From: Halomonas aestuarii
Lineage (GTDB): Bacteria > Pseudomonadota > Gammaproteobacteria > Pseudomonadales > Halomonadaceae
Direction of reading: 5' to 3'
DNA: 64,000 nucleotides
NCBI RefSeq assembly: GCF_001886615.1
Contig: NZ_CP018139.1
Location: 3,479,892-3,543,891, forward strand
The stretch's first letter is position 1; every line of letters begins with the position of its first letter. The notes under the pieces are model-generated. The model saw only the letters and a list, made by a program, of their open reading frames with translations. It did not search any database and was not told the origin of the DNA. The translations under genes and the position numbers were made by a program. This document shows, in pieces, positions 7,150-15,627 of this stretch.

Positions 7150-8790
7150 TCAACCGTCTCCCTTGCGGGTTGGCTTCCGAGGACCTGAATCCTCGGAGGC
7201 TTTCGTGGCTTCATCGGTCTCAGAGGCCTCAGACGATTCAGAGGTCTCGGTGGCTTCAGGCGCTTCCGTGGCCTTGGTGGACTCAGTGGCTTCAGACGTT
7301 TGAGTGGCTTGGGTGGACTCAGAGGCTTCGCTGGTTTCAGGCTTTCCCGTGGTCTCAGAAGCGTCAGTGGTTTCAGACGGTTCAGTAGCCTTGACACCCT
7401 CAGAGGCTTCAGACGCTTCGGTGGCCTCCACGGGTTTCGCAGCTTCCGCGTCTTTCTCTGATTCCTCGGCTTTCTCTGATTCCTCGGCTTCCGCCGCCGC
7501 AGCGGCTTCCGCCTCTTCCGCTTCTTCTTCTTCAATATCCGCCACGGGCTGCAGCGGCTCGCCCTCCTCGTCCTGCAGCTGGTAATCGTATGCCGCCTGG
7601 AGACCGGATTCTTCCTCGGCCTCTTCCTCTTCCGCCTGAGCAATATAGCCCGGGTAGAATGGCGAGAGGATGGCAAAGAGGATGCCGAGCGCCGAGAACA
7701 TGGAAAACGCATTGGCGTAGCCGAAGGAGTGCACCAGCGAGCCAACGACCGGCGAGCCAGTTGCCTGCCCCAGGGAGACAGCCATGAAGGGCAGCACCGG
7801 CCCTGTGGACAGCCGACCCGGCAGCAGACGAATGCCGGTCATCAGATAGAGGCCTGTCAGACTCATGTAAGCCAGGCCGAAGACCAGCGCGGAAAACGCC
7901 GCCAGGGCCGTCTGACCTGGGCTGGCCGCGATCAATGCCAGGCTCGCCGAAAGCATCATCAGCATCAGCGCATGCGTGATGGGGGGATTGTTGCGATCGG
8001 CCAGATCGGCCACCACGGCCCCGCCGAGCCCAGCGATGCCCACCGCGAGCCACAACCACCCGGTGGCACTGGACGCCAGGCCACCGAGGGTGACCACCAG
8101 GTCGGGCGCGAAGATCCAGTAGGCGGAAGAGACGAAGCCCATCACGTAGGCAAACAGCGAGAGCCTGACGAGCCGCGACCACGGCAGCTCGCTGACCGGC
8201 GGCGGTGGCGCGGCGTTCGCCGGCGTGATCCGCGAGACCGACGGCAGGAGAAACCACGCAGCGACCACCCCGACAACCGCCAGGACAGCGAAGGACACGT
8301 ACGCTAAGCGCCAGGCGCCTGCCAGGAACAACACCGTCGGCACGGCCACGATCACGCCGATGCTGGTACCCGCGTTCATGACCGAGCTGACGCGCCCGTG
8401 CAGCGAGCGTCTCACCAGCGACTGCATGGCAGCCGTGAGCGCCGGCATCATCAGGCCGGTACAGATGCCGCAGGCGAACACCCCTGCGCCAAGCAGCAGC
8501 GCGCCCGGGGCCTGGCTGATCAGCACCAGACCGCCGACACCGAAGGCGCCGGAGAGCACCGCCGCGTTGCGGGCACCGAAAATGTGGGTGACGAGCGGCG
8601 CGACCAGGGTAGCCAGCAGGAAACTGATCAGCGGCAGTGCGCCGATGATACCGATAACGGACGCCGTGAGTTCCAGTTCGTCACGAATGGGAGGCACGAA
8701 CAGACCAAAGGCGAAGCGCGCGAGGCCGTAACTGATCGCGACCAGTCCAGCCCCGAAGAGCGCAAACCCTGTGCTCGAAAGGGGCTTCAT
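7150..8790 (-). CDS. MFS transporter with long acidic C-terminal tail
   Basis: Residues 1-385 form a normal 12-segment major facilitator, close to the YbfB/YjiJ or NimT/CynX group (start MKPLSSTGFALFGAGLVAIS, early motif YGLARFAFGLF). Substrate is unknown. Residues about 386-546 are a low-complexity tail: first Glu/Ala runs (EEEEAEEAEAAAAAEAEE), then about 90 residues of repeated Ser/Thr/Ala/Glu units such as 'EATEASEASEG', ending basic (GPRKPTRKGDG). The tail should be cytoplasmic and disordered. The ATG at 8790 has AAGGAGG upstream; a further upstream ATG has none. Family members usually stop at about 390-400 residues, so the tail is the unusual part. Confidence 0.85.
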   Translation of the reverse strand: MKPLSSTGFALFGAGLVAISYGLARFAFGLFVPPIRDELELTASVIGIIGALPLISFLLATLVAPLVTHIFGARNAAVLSGAFGVGGLVLISQAPGALLLGAGVFACGICTGLMMPALTAAMQSLVRRSLHGRVSSVMNAGTSIGVIVAVPTVLFLAGAWRLAYVSFAVLAVVGVVAAWFLLPSVSRITPANAAPPPPVSELPWSRLVRLSLFAYVMGFVSSAYWIFAPDLVVTLGGLASSATGWLWLAVGIAGLGGAVVADLADRNNPPITHALMLMMLSASLALIAASPGQTALAAFSALVFGLAYMSLTGLYLMTGIRLLPGRLSTGPVLPFMAVSLGQATGSPVVGSLVHSFGYANAFSMFSALGILFAILSPFYPGYIAQAEEEEAEEESGLQAAYDYQLQDEEGEPLQPVADIEEEEAEEAEAAAAAEAEESEKAEESEKDAEAAKPVEATEASEASEGVKATEPSETTDASETTGKPETSEASESTQATQTSEATESTKATEAPEATETSESSEASETDEATKASEDSGPRKPTRKGDG

Positions 8791-9269
8791 ACCACCTCCT
8801 TCAGGCCTGCGTCGATGAGGCGGTAGCATGCCTGCAGCACGATAGCCGCCGGTGGCTCGATTTCGTTCGTCGCGTAGATCACCATGTCTCCCTCACAGCC
8901 TGGATTCATCGACACCCTGCAGCACTCAGGAGTGGCAGGAACGGCAGCAGGGCCAGTGGCACTCCCAGCCTCGGCTCTCCGAACAAGGTAGAGCAGGGCA
9001 CGGGATACCGACAGCAGGCCCGGGCCCCCACGGTATCAGACTGCCCCCCGCTCTGGCCCACAGGAAACGACGACGGATCGGCCAGGATCAGGTACCCAAG
9101 ATTCGATGCACTAGCCCCGATGCTCAAGGGGAGAGCGCGACAGCACGGCCGACTCGCCATCGGGTCGACGCCAGGCGGCGAAGCGCCCGGGAGGGCCGGG
9201 CAGCGTCTTGTACCTCTCGCTGACCCGTTATAGCGTCTGGGGAACCGCCTCGCCGCGAAGGACACCCCC
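8791..9269. other. intergenic region, no gene supported
   Basis: The region is GC-rich and has some open frames, but none has protein-like composition or a ribosome binding site. It must hold the divergent promoters of the MFS gene and the downstream small gene. Confidence 0.4.
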
Positions 9270-9620
9270 ATGTCGGCAACCACCTCTGCCCTGCCCGACC
9301 GCGTCACCCTCGAGGAACTCGCCGACTGGCTACAGGCGGGACTTTCCCCCACCGTCGAGGTGCAGTCGATCGACCAGGGCTACTACCTGGTTCGCCTGCA
9401 TCACGGCCACGGCATCAGCCAGCTGGTCGACGAGGACCGCAAGACCCGGCGCTTTACCGGCACCCAGTGGGTCAGCCGGGCATTGCTGCCGCTAGGCATC
9501 ACCCACGGCATCCTGACCTGGGCCGAGGTCACCGACGAGATGATCGGCCTGCCAGAGACGGCGACCGATCCGGCCAGCGTACTGGCTCATGGCACCCGGC
9601 TGGCCTTCCAGACGCGCTGA
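9270..9620 (+). CDS. small protein, DUF6482-like
   Basis: A 116-residue soluble protein without signal peptide. It contains 'VTLEELADWLQAG', 'SIDQGYYLVRLHHGHG' and 'LVDEDRKTRRFTGTQWVSRALL', which I recall from short uncharacterised proteins (DUF6482) common in Halomonas and Pseudomonas. No catalytic motif is visible. It stands alone, with its own upstream region. Function is unknown. Confidence 0.65.
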   Translation: MSATTSALPDRVTLEELADWLQAGLSPTVEVQSIDQGYYLVRLHHGHGISQLVDEDRKTRRFTGTQWVSRALLPLGITHGILTWAEVTDEMIGLPETATDPASVLAHGTRLAFQTR

Positions 9621-10085
9621 GCTGGCGGCCACCACTGAGCCTGCTTCCCCCAGGCCGGTGGCGATTCGTTCTTTGGGAAATGAGTGTCCTGCATCCGCAG
9701 CCAGACGGATAAAACACACAAGACCTCGAGTGCTGCAAGCCGAATGGTTATGCACGTCGAGACGTTGAGCGGGCCATCATATTGCGAGCCAAGGCTGATA
9801 CACGTGTCTTCAGCGCCACCGTACGGAGCATCTGGCGCGACGGTAAAGATGGGACATGATGTCTGGTGTATCTTGCCTCAGGCGTTACCGCCTACAGCCG
9901 TTACTGCTGTCATCAATGGTGATACTATTCATCTCTGTGGCAGCTTGGAAAGGAGGAGTGTCAGTGAAGTGTCCAGGCTGACATCATAATATTATGTCCA
10001 TCATAGACTTCTGCGACTTGGCAAAAGATCGAAAAAGCCAGTTTAACAAGAATATAGCGAAAGAAGATCAAGAGGGCACATAACA
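9621..10085. other. intergenic region before the LysR gene
   Basis: No convincing gene is present. A 101-codon open frame (9684-9989) has an unlikely composition and no ribosome binding site. Base composition drops from GC-rich to about 50% GC within this stretch, marking the left border of the next accessory block. Confidence 0.4.
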
Positions 10086-11003
10086 ATGCGTTGGCGGCAA
10101 CTTCAGGCTTTTCGAGAAACCATGGTAGCAGGCACAGTCAGCGGCGCCGCAGAATTGATGGGCATTTCCCAGCCGGCAGTCAGCCGGTTGCTTGAATCAC
10201 TGGAACAGAGATTATCCATCACCCTCTTTGACCGACGGTCGGGAAGACTACTCCCGACGGCGGAAGCACAGCTCTTTTACAAGGAAGTTCAGAAGGCTTT
10301 CAGCAGCTACGACCAGCTTTCGACAGTAGCAGAAGATATACGCCTCGGTCGCATGGGAAGCCTGCACATCGCCTGCCTTCCTTCACTCGGTCTTTCCTTT
10401 ATTCCCGATGTAGTAGTCGATTTTTCAAGGAAACAGCCGGATGTGGCGATTCGCTACGACCTACAATTATCTATGCGAGTGGAAGGATGGGTAACCTCAC
10501 AGCAAGTCGACCTGGGGCTTGCTGAGTTTCCATGCGAGGGCTTCGGGTTCGATCGCGAGGACTTTTCAGTCGAACCCTATGTGATTGCCATTCCCGAGGG
10601 TCATCCGTTGGCCAACAAGCGAGTCATCAGGCCCGATGATCTCTCAGGTGTACCACTCGTATGCCTGGGACCGGAAGCAGTGGGAAGAAAACTGCTCGAT
10701 GCATCGATGACAAGACACAACATACGACCCAGGGTGGTCTGTGAAACACTCTATGCTTCGGGACTGTGCGAACTCATTGGGCGAGGACTCGGCATAGGAA
10801 TGGTGGACATGTTCACTGCTCATGCTTATGCAGATAAGGGAATCGCGTTCAGAAGATTCGAACCAGACATCATGTTTCACGTGGGGTTGCTGTACCCAAG
10901 ACACCAGCCCCTGTCTCGCACCGCTTCAGAATTTCTACAACTGCTACGTGCGAAGAGAGATCTTGTTGTAAACGATGCACGAAAAATGCTGGACGCTGTA
11001 TGA
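10086..11003 (+). CDS. LysR family transcriptional regulator
   Basis: The 305-residue protein has the LysR winged helix-turn-helix at residues 3-62 (FRETMVAGTVSGAAELM, then ISQPAVSRLLESLEQRLS, then LFDRRSGRLLPT) and a periplasmic-binding-protein-like effector domain from about 90 on. It converges with the seven-gene ABC transporter operon on the minus strand, which is its most likely target, although LysR genes usually lie divergent from their target. Effector unknown. The ATG at 10086 has no strong ribosome binding site (GAGGGCAC). Confidence 0.88.
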   Translation: MRWRQLQAFRETMVAGTVSGAAELMGISQPAVSRLLESLEQRLSITLFDRRSGRLLPTAEAQLFYKEVQKAFSSYDQLSTVAEDIRLGRMGSLHIACLPSLGLSFIPDVVVDFSRKQPDVAIRYDLQLSMRVEGWVTSQQVDLGLAEFPCEGFGFDREDFSVEPYVIAIPEGHPLANKRVIRPDDLSGVPLVCLGPEAVGRKLLDASMTRHNIRPRVVCETLYASGLCELIGRGLGIGMVDMFTAHAYADKGIAFRRFEPDIMFHVGLLYPRHQPLSRTASEFLQLLRAKRDLVVNDARKMLDAV

Positions 11004-11070
11004 GTCCGCATCGCCAGAAAGGCATCATTTGGACCTGTACGCGAATGTACAGGTCCCGTAGTTCAACAGG

Positions 11071-11832
11071 TCATGTCCACCGTCTAATCGGATGAGACGT
11101 TCGTGTCAGGCCCCCATCCACACAGATGTTCTGTCCTGACACATAGCCATTCTTTGGACTTACCAGCCAGGAAACGATTTCGGCCACCTCTTCGGGCTCA
11201 CCCAAGCGTCCCACCGGAATGTGTCTGGACACCTCCTCGATCTGACTTTGACTGTACTTGGACTTGAGGGCTTCCGTGGCAGTGTATCCCGGCGCAACGG
11301 CATTGACCAACACCCCTTTGTCGGCAACCTCGGACGCCAGTGATGCCGTGAAGCCGTCGATGCCGAATTTTGAAGCACAATATGCGCTGTTCCCGGAGTT
11401 GCCAATAACACTCCAGATGGATGAAATGTTCACGATACGTCCCCACTCATTGGCAATCATGGCAGGGAGAGAAGCCTGTGTTAACAGGTATGGACCAATG
11501 AGATTCACTTCCATGATGTCTCGAAGCAAGCTTGAGGACATTTCAGCAATGGGCGCTACGGAGTTGAAACCGGCATTATTGACAAGAATATCTGGCTTTA
11601 AATCTTCACGGACAAAACCGAGAAAGTCGTCAACACTGCGTGGATCAAGAAAATCCAATGATTCATAATTCACTTCGGGATCGAGGTGTGACGGACGATC
11701 CTTCGACCTGCCCGTCACGGTACAGGTTATTCCGTCTTCCCGAAGAACCTGGGTGATCGCCGCCCCAATCCCCCGCTCGCCTCCCGTGATAAGGGCTGTC
11801 AACTTGTGCACATCAGCCTCTGAACGATTCAT
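11071..11832 (-). CDS. SDR family NAD(P)-dependent oxidoreductase
   Basis: The 253-residue classical short-chain dehydrogenase has the cofactor motif TGGERGIG near the N-terminus, NNAG, a catalytic Ser in NISSIWS, and the Tyr-Lys pair in SAYCASK. The C-terminal 'YVSGQNICVDGG' is typical of FabG-like members. Substrate is probably a hydroxy compound imported by the linked ABC transporter. It is the last gene of the minus-strand operon; I chose the ATG at 11832, five bases after the previous stop. The open frame extends 34 codons further into the ATPase gene. Confidence 0.85.
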   Translation of the reverse strand: MNRSEADVHKLTALITGGERGIGAAITQVLREDGITCTVTGRSKDRPSHLDPEVNYESLDFLDPRSVDDFLGFVREDLKPDILVNNAGFNSVAPIAEMSSSLLRDIMEVNLIGPYLLTQASLPAMIANEWGRIVNISSIWSVIGNSGNSAYCASKFGIDGFTASLASEVADKGVLVNAVAPGYTATEALKSKYSQSQIEEVSRHIPVGRLGEPEEVAEIVSWLVSPKNGYVSGQNICVDGGLTRTSHPIRRWT

Positions 11833-11836
11833 ATAC

Positions 11837-12784
11837 TTAAGCACCTTCTTTTTCATATAGATAGCAAGCCGTCGTATGCTCGGCGCCGACAGAGTAATGA
11901 CCTGGATGCAGTGTCCTGCATTCATCCATGACATGACTACATCGATTTAGATATCGACAAGGCCTGACATCATCACTGAGGGGATTGAAGATGTCGCGCG
12001 TACTTGCAATGACATGATTGTCACGGTCTAGCGTACCCAGCAGCTCTCGCGTATAGGGGTGACAGGGGTTGGCATAGACATCTTTCGTCGGCCCCAACTC
12101 GAGCATTTTTCCGAAATACATGATGGCAATCCTGTCACATAAAAAATGCGCAACATGCAAGTCGTGGGTAACGAATATAATAGTCAGATTGTACTTGTCC
12201 CTGAGACTCTTCAAGAGATTCAGGATTTGCGCCCGAACGGAGACATCAAGTTTCGAGACGGCTTCATCGGCAAAGATCACTTTAGGCTTTGTTGCCAAAG
12301 CACGAGCAATCGCCACTCGCTGAAGTTGTCCGCCAGACAACTCATGGGGAAACCTGTTACGAAACTTTTCGTTCAAGCCGACATCGCCTAGAAGCTTGTC
12401 GATGGTCTCATTGATGTTCGCTTTATTTTCATTGTGCAGCCGCAGGGGAATCTCGAGTGATTTGGCTACGGTCTGTCTCGGATTAAGAGACGACAATGGA
12501 TCCTGAAAGATCATCTGCAGTGATCCATTATTGATTGATAATGGCTTGCCTTCCTGGGTAATAGCCCCACTGGCTGTGCTGTGCAGCCCGAGTGCAGCTT
12601 TACAGATTGTCGTCTTGCCGCTACCAGACTCTCCGGCAATACCTAATATCTCACCTTTATCAACTGTCAGGCTTACATGATCCACCGCATTGAAGCCTGA
12701 TTTCTTTCCGGACAACGTGGAAAGCAAGTTTCCACGTGCTTCAAAATGTACTACGACATCGTCAAATTCAAGTATGGTATTCAT
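11837..12784 (-). CDS. peptide/nickel-type ABC transporter ATPase (OppF/DppF-like)
   Basis: A 315-residue ATPase with Walker A GESGSGKTT at 51-59, signature LSGGQLQRVAIARAL, Walker B VIFADEAVS, and the C-terminal oligopeptide-transporter extension with cysteines (PCRYLNRCSHVMDEC) that may hold an Fe-S site. It pairs with the neighbouring ATPase. Its ATG overlaps the stop of that gene (ATGA, 12781-12784). Walker B is followed by EAVSKLDVS where the family usually has EPVSALDVS. Confidence 0.9.
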   Translation of the reverse strand: MNTILEFDDVVVHFEARGNLLSTLSGKKSGFNAVDHVSLTVDKGEILGIAGESGSGKTTICKAALGLHSTASGAITQEGKPLSINNGSLQMIFQDPLSSLNPRQTVAKSLEIPLRLHNENKANINETIDKLLGDVGLNEKFRNRFPHELSGGQLQRVAIARALATKPKVIFADEAVSKLDVSVRAQILNLLKSLRDKYNLTIIFVTHDLHVAHFLCDRIAIMYFGKMLELGPTKDVYANPCHPYTRELLGTLDRDNHVIASTRDIFNPLSDDVRPCRYLNRCSHVMDECRTLHPGHYSVGAEHTTACYLYEKEGA

Positions 12785-13767
12785 ACGTTCCCCCCTACCC
12801 TCTCGGCTTCAATGCACCGCACTTGCCCATGCTTTTCAATGTGCCTCAGCTCGATTGGCCTATCACATTTTGCACTGTAGAGGGGGCAACGCGGACCAAA
12901 CCGGCATTTGTCATGAACACCGAGGCCCGATGTGATATCACCGGGAATTTCCGTCAAGACGTCGACGTCGCTCTCTAGCTCCCTGGCCGTATTGATCAAG
13001 GCTCGCGTATAGGGGTGGTGAGGATTGTCGATAATGTCTTCAGTATTGCCATGCTCGACTATTTGCCCCGCATACATGACAGCAATCTCGTCACTGATTT
13101 GTTCCGCGATGGTCATGTCGTGAGTAATGAAAATGAAACTAGCATCAATTTTCTTTCTGAGCTTGTCGAAGATATCGACAATCTGTCGCTCGACAAGATT
13201 ATCCAGATTGGTCGTCGGTTCATCGGCAACGATCAGGGACGGCTTCAAGAAGAGCACCAGAGCAATCAGGCAGCGTTGCAACATCCCGCCGCTCAGCTGG
13301 TGAGGGTATTTTTTCAGTGCCTCTCCGGGGTTCGCAATCTCAACCTCCTTCAAAGCCGCTTCGGCGTCCTCGAAAATTTTACCTCGACCATACTGCTTCA
13401 GGTTTCGCCTTTTTCCCGCATGCAAGAAGTGCCATCCGATCGTCTTAACGGGATTGAAGGAGCCCACTGGATCTTGAAAGATCATGGCCATGGCCGTGCC
13501 ACGCATGGCATCAAATTCCTTTTGGTCCAAACCCAGAAGATTCTGACCTTTGAAGCTGATTTCCTGGGCTTCCACCTCCGCGTTTTCAGGAAGCAAATCC
13601 AGAATGGCCTTGCATGTTATCGTTTTACCAGAGCCAGACTCGCCGATAAGGCCAAGTACTTTCCCCTGGGCCAGGCTGAACGACACATCAGAACAAATAT
13701 TTATCGAACTGGAATCCAGTGCAAAGCTGACATTCAGCCCTTTCACATCGAGCATTTTCATGTTCAT
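12781..13767 (-). CDS. peptide/nickel-type ABC transporter ATPase (OppD/DppD-like)
   Basis: A 328-residue ATPase with Walker A GESGSGKT, signature LSGGMLQRCLIAL, Walker B LIVADEPTTNLD and the family's C-terminal cysteine pattern (CRFGPRCPLYSAKC). It energises transport together with the next gene's product at the inner face of the membrane. Both ends overlap neighbours by four bases (ATGA), so translation is coupled. A start two codons later (MKMLDVKG) is also possible. Confidence 0.9.
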   Translation of the reverse strand: MNMKMLDVKGLNVSFALDSSSINICSDVSFSLAQGKVLGLIGESGSGKTITCKAILDLLPENAEVEAQEISFKGQNLLGLDQKEFDAMRGTAMAMIFQDPVGSFNPVKTIGWHFLHAGKRRNLKQYGRGKIFEDAEAALKEVEIANPGEALKKYPHQLSGGMLQRCLIALVLFLKPSLIVADEPTTNLDNLVERQIVDIFDKLRKKIDASFIFITHDMTIAEQISDEIAVMYAGQIVEHGNTEDIIDNPHHPYTRALINTARELESDVDVLTEIPGDITSGLGVHDKCRFGPRCPLYSAKCDRPIELRHIEKHGQVRCIEAERVGGNV

Positions 13768-14597
13768 GACTCCCGAGTTTTGAGCCGAGGATCAGAGAGG
13801 TCTCTCAGGCCGTCGCCTAGCAAGTTGAGTCCCAGTAGCATGGCAGTGATAACCAGGCCCGTAAGGGTCATGACCCAAGGCGCTCGACGAAAATACTCTT
13901 GCCCATCGGCCATGATGACACCCAGTGAAGCGGTAGGGGGCTGTACGCCCAGGCCAATGAACGACAGTCCAGACTCGATCACTATGCCGAAGGCTACGGC
14001 AACGCTCGCCTGAACAAGTATCGGGGCCGAGATATTCGGAAGAATTTCAAGAAACAGTATGCGCGATGTGCTCTGTCCCATGATCTTTGCTGCCTGCACA
14101 AAATGATCGTTTTTGACGACCTCCGTCGTATTCCTTGTAATCCTGGCAAAGATTGGAAAGTAGACAAGCATGATCGCAAGGCTCACGTTCGTCACTCCAA
14201 AGCCAAGCGCCACCATGAGGAACAACGCCAGCACGAAAGCCGGGAAGCCAAAAAACAAGTCCACGACGCGCATGACGATCAGATCGAAGTGGCCGCCCCG
14301 GTAGCCTGCATAAAGGCCGATACTCACACCGATGATCATCGCTGTTATAACGCCAGACAGGCTAATCAACAGCGAGATTTGCGCGCCTTCGAATACTCGC
14401 GTTGCAACGTCCCGGCCCAGGCTATCTGTCCCAAAAGGATGCAGGAATGACGGTTGCTTCAACACGTTTAAAAAATCGTGTCCGTTGCTGCTCCAGGGAG
14501 AGAATACCGGCCAGAAAATGATGGCCAAAACGAACAGTAATGTAATTACCGCTCCGGCAAGTGCTGTATGACTTTTCAACAAAGCTTTGTAATTCAT
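13764..14597 (-). CDS. peptide/nickel-type ABC transporter permease (DppC-like)
   Basis: The 277-residue permease has an N-terminal membrane segment, the DppC landmark 'HPFGTDSLGRDVATRVFEGAQ', and the EAA-like loop 'AAKIMGQSTSRILFLEILPN'. About six membrane segments. It forms the channel with the DppB-like permease encoded just upstream (one base between the genes). Confidence 0.92.
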   Translation of the reverse strand: MNYKALLKSHTALAGAVITLLFVLAIIFWPVFSPWSSNGHDFLNVLKQPSFLHPFGTDSLGRDVATRVFEGAQISLLISLSGVITAMIIGVSIGLYAGYRGGHFDLIVMRVVDLFFGFPAFVLALFLMVALGFGVTNVSLAIMLVYFPIFARITRNTTEVVKNDHFVQAAKIMGQSTSRILFLEILPNISAPILVQASVAVAFGIVIESGLSFIGLGVQPPTASLGVIMADGQEYFRRAPWVMTLTGLVITAMLLGLNLLGDGLRDLSDPRLKTRES

Positions 14598-14598
14598 T

Positions 14599-15555
14599 TC
14601 AGCTGGCCCTCCTGGGATCTAGCAGAACGCATATCATGTCAACAATAAAGTTGATGACCAGGACTGTTGCCAGGAAGACGACTGCACACGCCTGGACGAC
14701 AAAGTAGTCTCTCGCGAAAGCGGCCTCGACCATAAGGGATCCAACACCATCGACCCCGAATATTTTTTCGATGATCACTACACCACCGAGCAGATAACGC
14801 ACCTGGAGCCCGATGACCACCACGAATGGAATAACGGAGTTTCTGAAGACATGGTGTAAAAATATGAATTTGTAGGAATGGCCGATGGATTTGGCCACGG
14901 TCACGTGATCACGATTGAGATTTTCGACCAGGGAGGCCCGTAGCGTTCTTGAAAATACCGCAGCCATGGGTGCAGCTATTGCCAGCGCGGGTAGAAAGCC
15001 TGAATACAGAGATCCTGTGATCGACTCGAAGGGAGGAATAAAGCCGTAAGCGGGAAAGATACCAAGATTTATGGATAGACCCAATATCAGCATATATCCT
15101 AGCCAGAAATCCGGCATTGACACGCCTAGAATGGCGAAGGATGTCGTTGCGGTATCGGTCAGCTTCCCACGATTCAGTGCAGCGGCGGTTCCCAAGACGA
15201 GAGAAATAAGCGTGGCAATGACAATGGCATAGATACCGATGGTAATGGTATTGGGAAGTCGATATGCCAACAGATCACTTATTTCTTGACCGCTTGAAAT
15301 GGTCAACGACTGACCGAAATCGAAACGGACGATGCCATTGAACCAGTCCAGGTACTGAATGATAAGAGGATTATCAAGACCATTTTCCTGATTGAATGCG
15401 GCTATCGTTTCTGGAGTGGCAAAGTCACCCAATACGGTGAGGGCAGGGTCTCCAGGAGCGGCTTTCATGACCAGGAACACAAGAAAGGAGCCGACTACAA
15501 TGGTAGCCAAGGCACCCAGCAAGCGCGATAAGAAGTATTTTAATTGTGCAGGCAT
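14599..15555 (-). CDS. peptide/nickel-type ABC transporter permease (DppB-like)
   Basis: The 318-residue permease has a typical N-terminus (FLSRLLGALATIVVGSFLVF), 'APGDPA' in the first periplasmic loop and the EAA loop 'TVAKSIGHSYKFIFLHHVFRN'. About six membrane segments. It lies 72 bases after the binding-protein gene; a strong hairpin sits in that gap. Confidence 0.92.
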   Translation of the reverse strand: MPAQLKYFLSRLLGALATIVVGSFLVFLVMKAAPGDPALTVLGDFATPETIAAFNQENGLDNPLIIQYLDWFNGIVRFDFGQSLTISSGQEISDLLAYRLPNTITIGIYAIVIATLISLVLGTAAALNRGKLTDTATTSFAILGVSMPDFWLGYMLILGLSINLGIFPAYGFIPPFESITGSLYSGFLPALAIAAPMAAVFSRTLRASLVENLNRDHVTVAKSIGHSYKFIFLHHVFRNSVIPFVVVIGLQVRYLLGGVVIIEKIFGVDGVGSLMVEAAFARDYFVVQACAVVFLATVLVINFIVDMICVLLDPRRAS

Positions 15556-15574
15556 AGTTTACCCATCATGGTTG

Positions 15575-15607
15575 GGGCTCGATAACAACCTGGTTGTTAT
15601 CGAGCCC
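15575..15607 (-). other. intercistronic hairpin after the binding-protein gene
   Basis: GGGCTCGATAACAAC (15575-15589) and GTTGTTATCGAGCCC (15593-15607) form a perfect 15-bp stem with a three-base loop, 20 bases after the stop of the binding-protein gene and about 20 bases before the permease gene. There is no T run in the operon's direction. Known operons (for example malE-malF) use such structures to protect the binding-protein mRNA so that it is made in excess; that role is inferred here. Confidence 0.75.
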
Positions 15608-15627
15608 TTTCGTTTGATGCAATTTTG

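Noticed and set aside
7150..7500. Short-period DNA repeat that could be taken for a CRISPR or minisatellite
   Set aside because: It lies in frame inside the MFS gene and encodes the Ser/Thr/Ala/Glu tail; there are no constant spacers.
9684..9989. 101-codon open frame before the LysR gene
   Set aside because: It has no ribosome binding site, an unlikely composition and no family resemblance.
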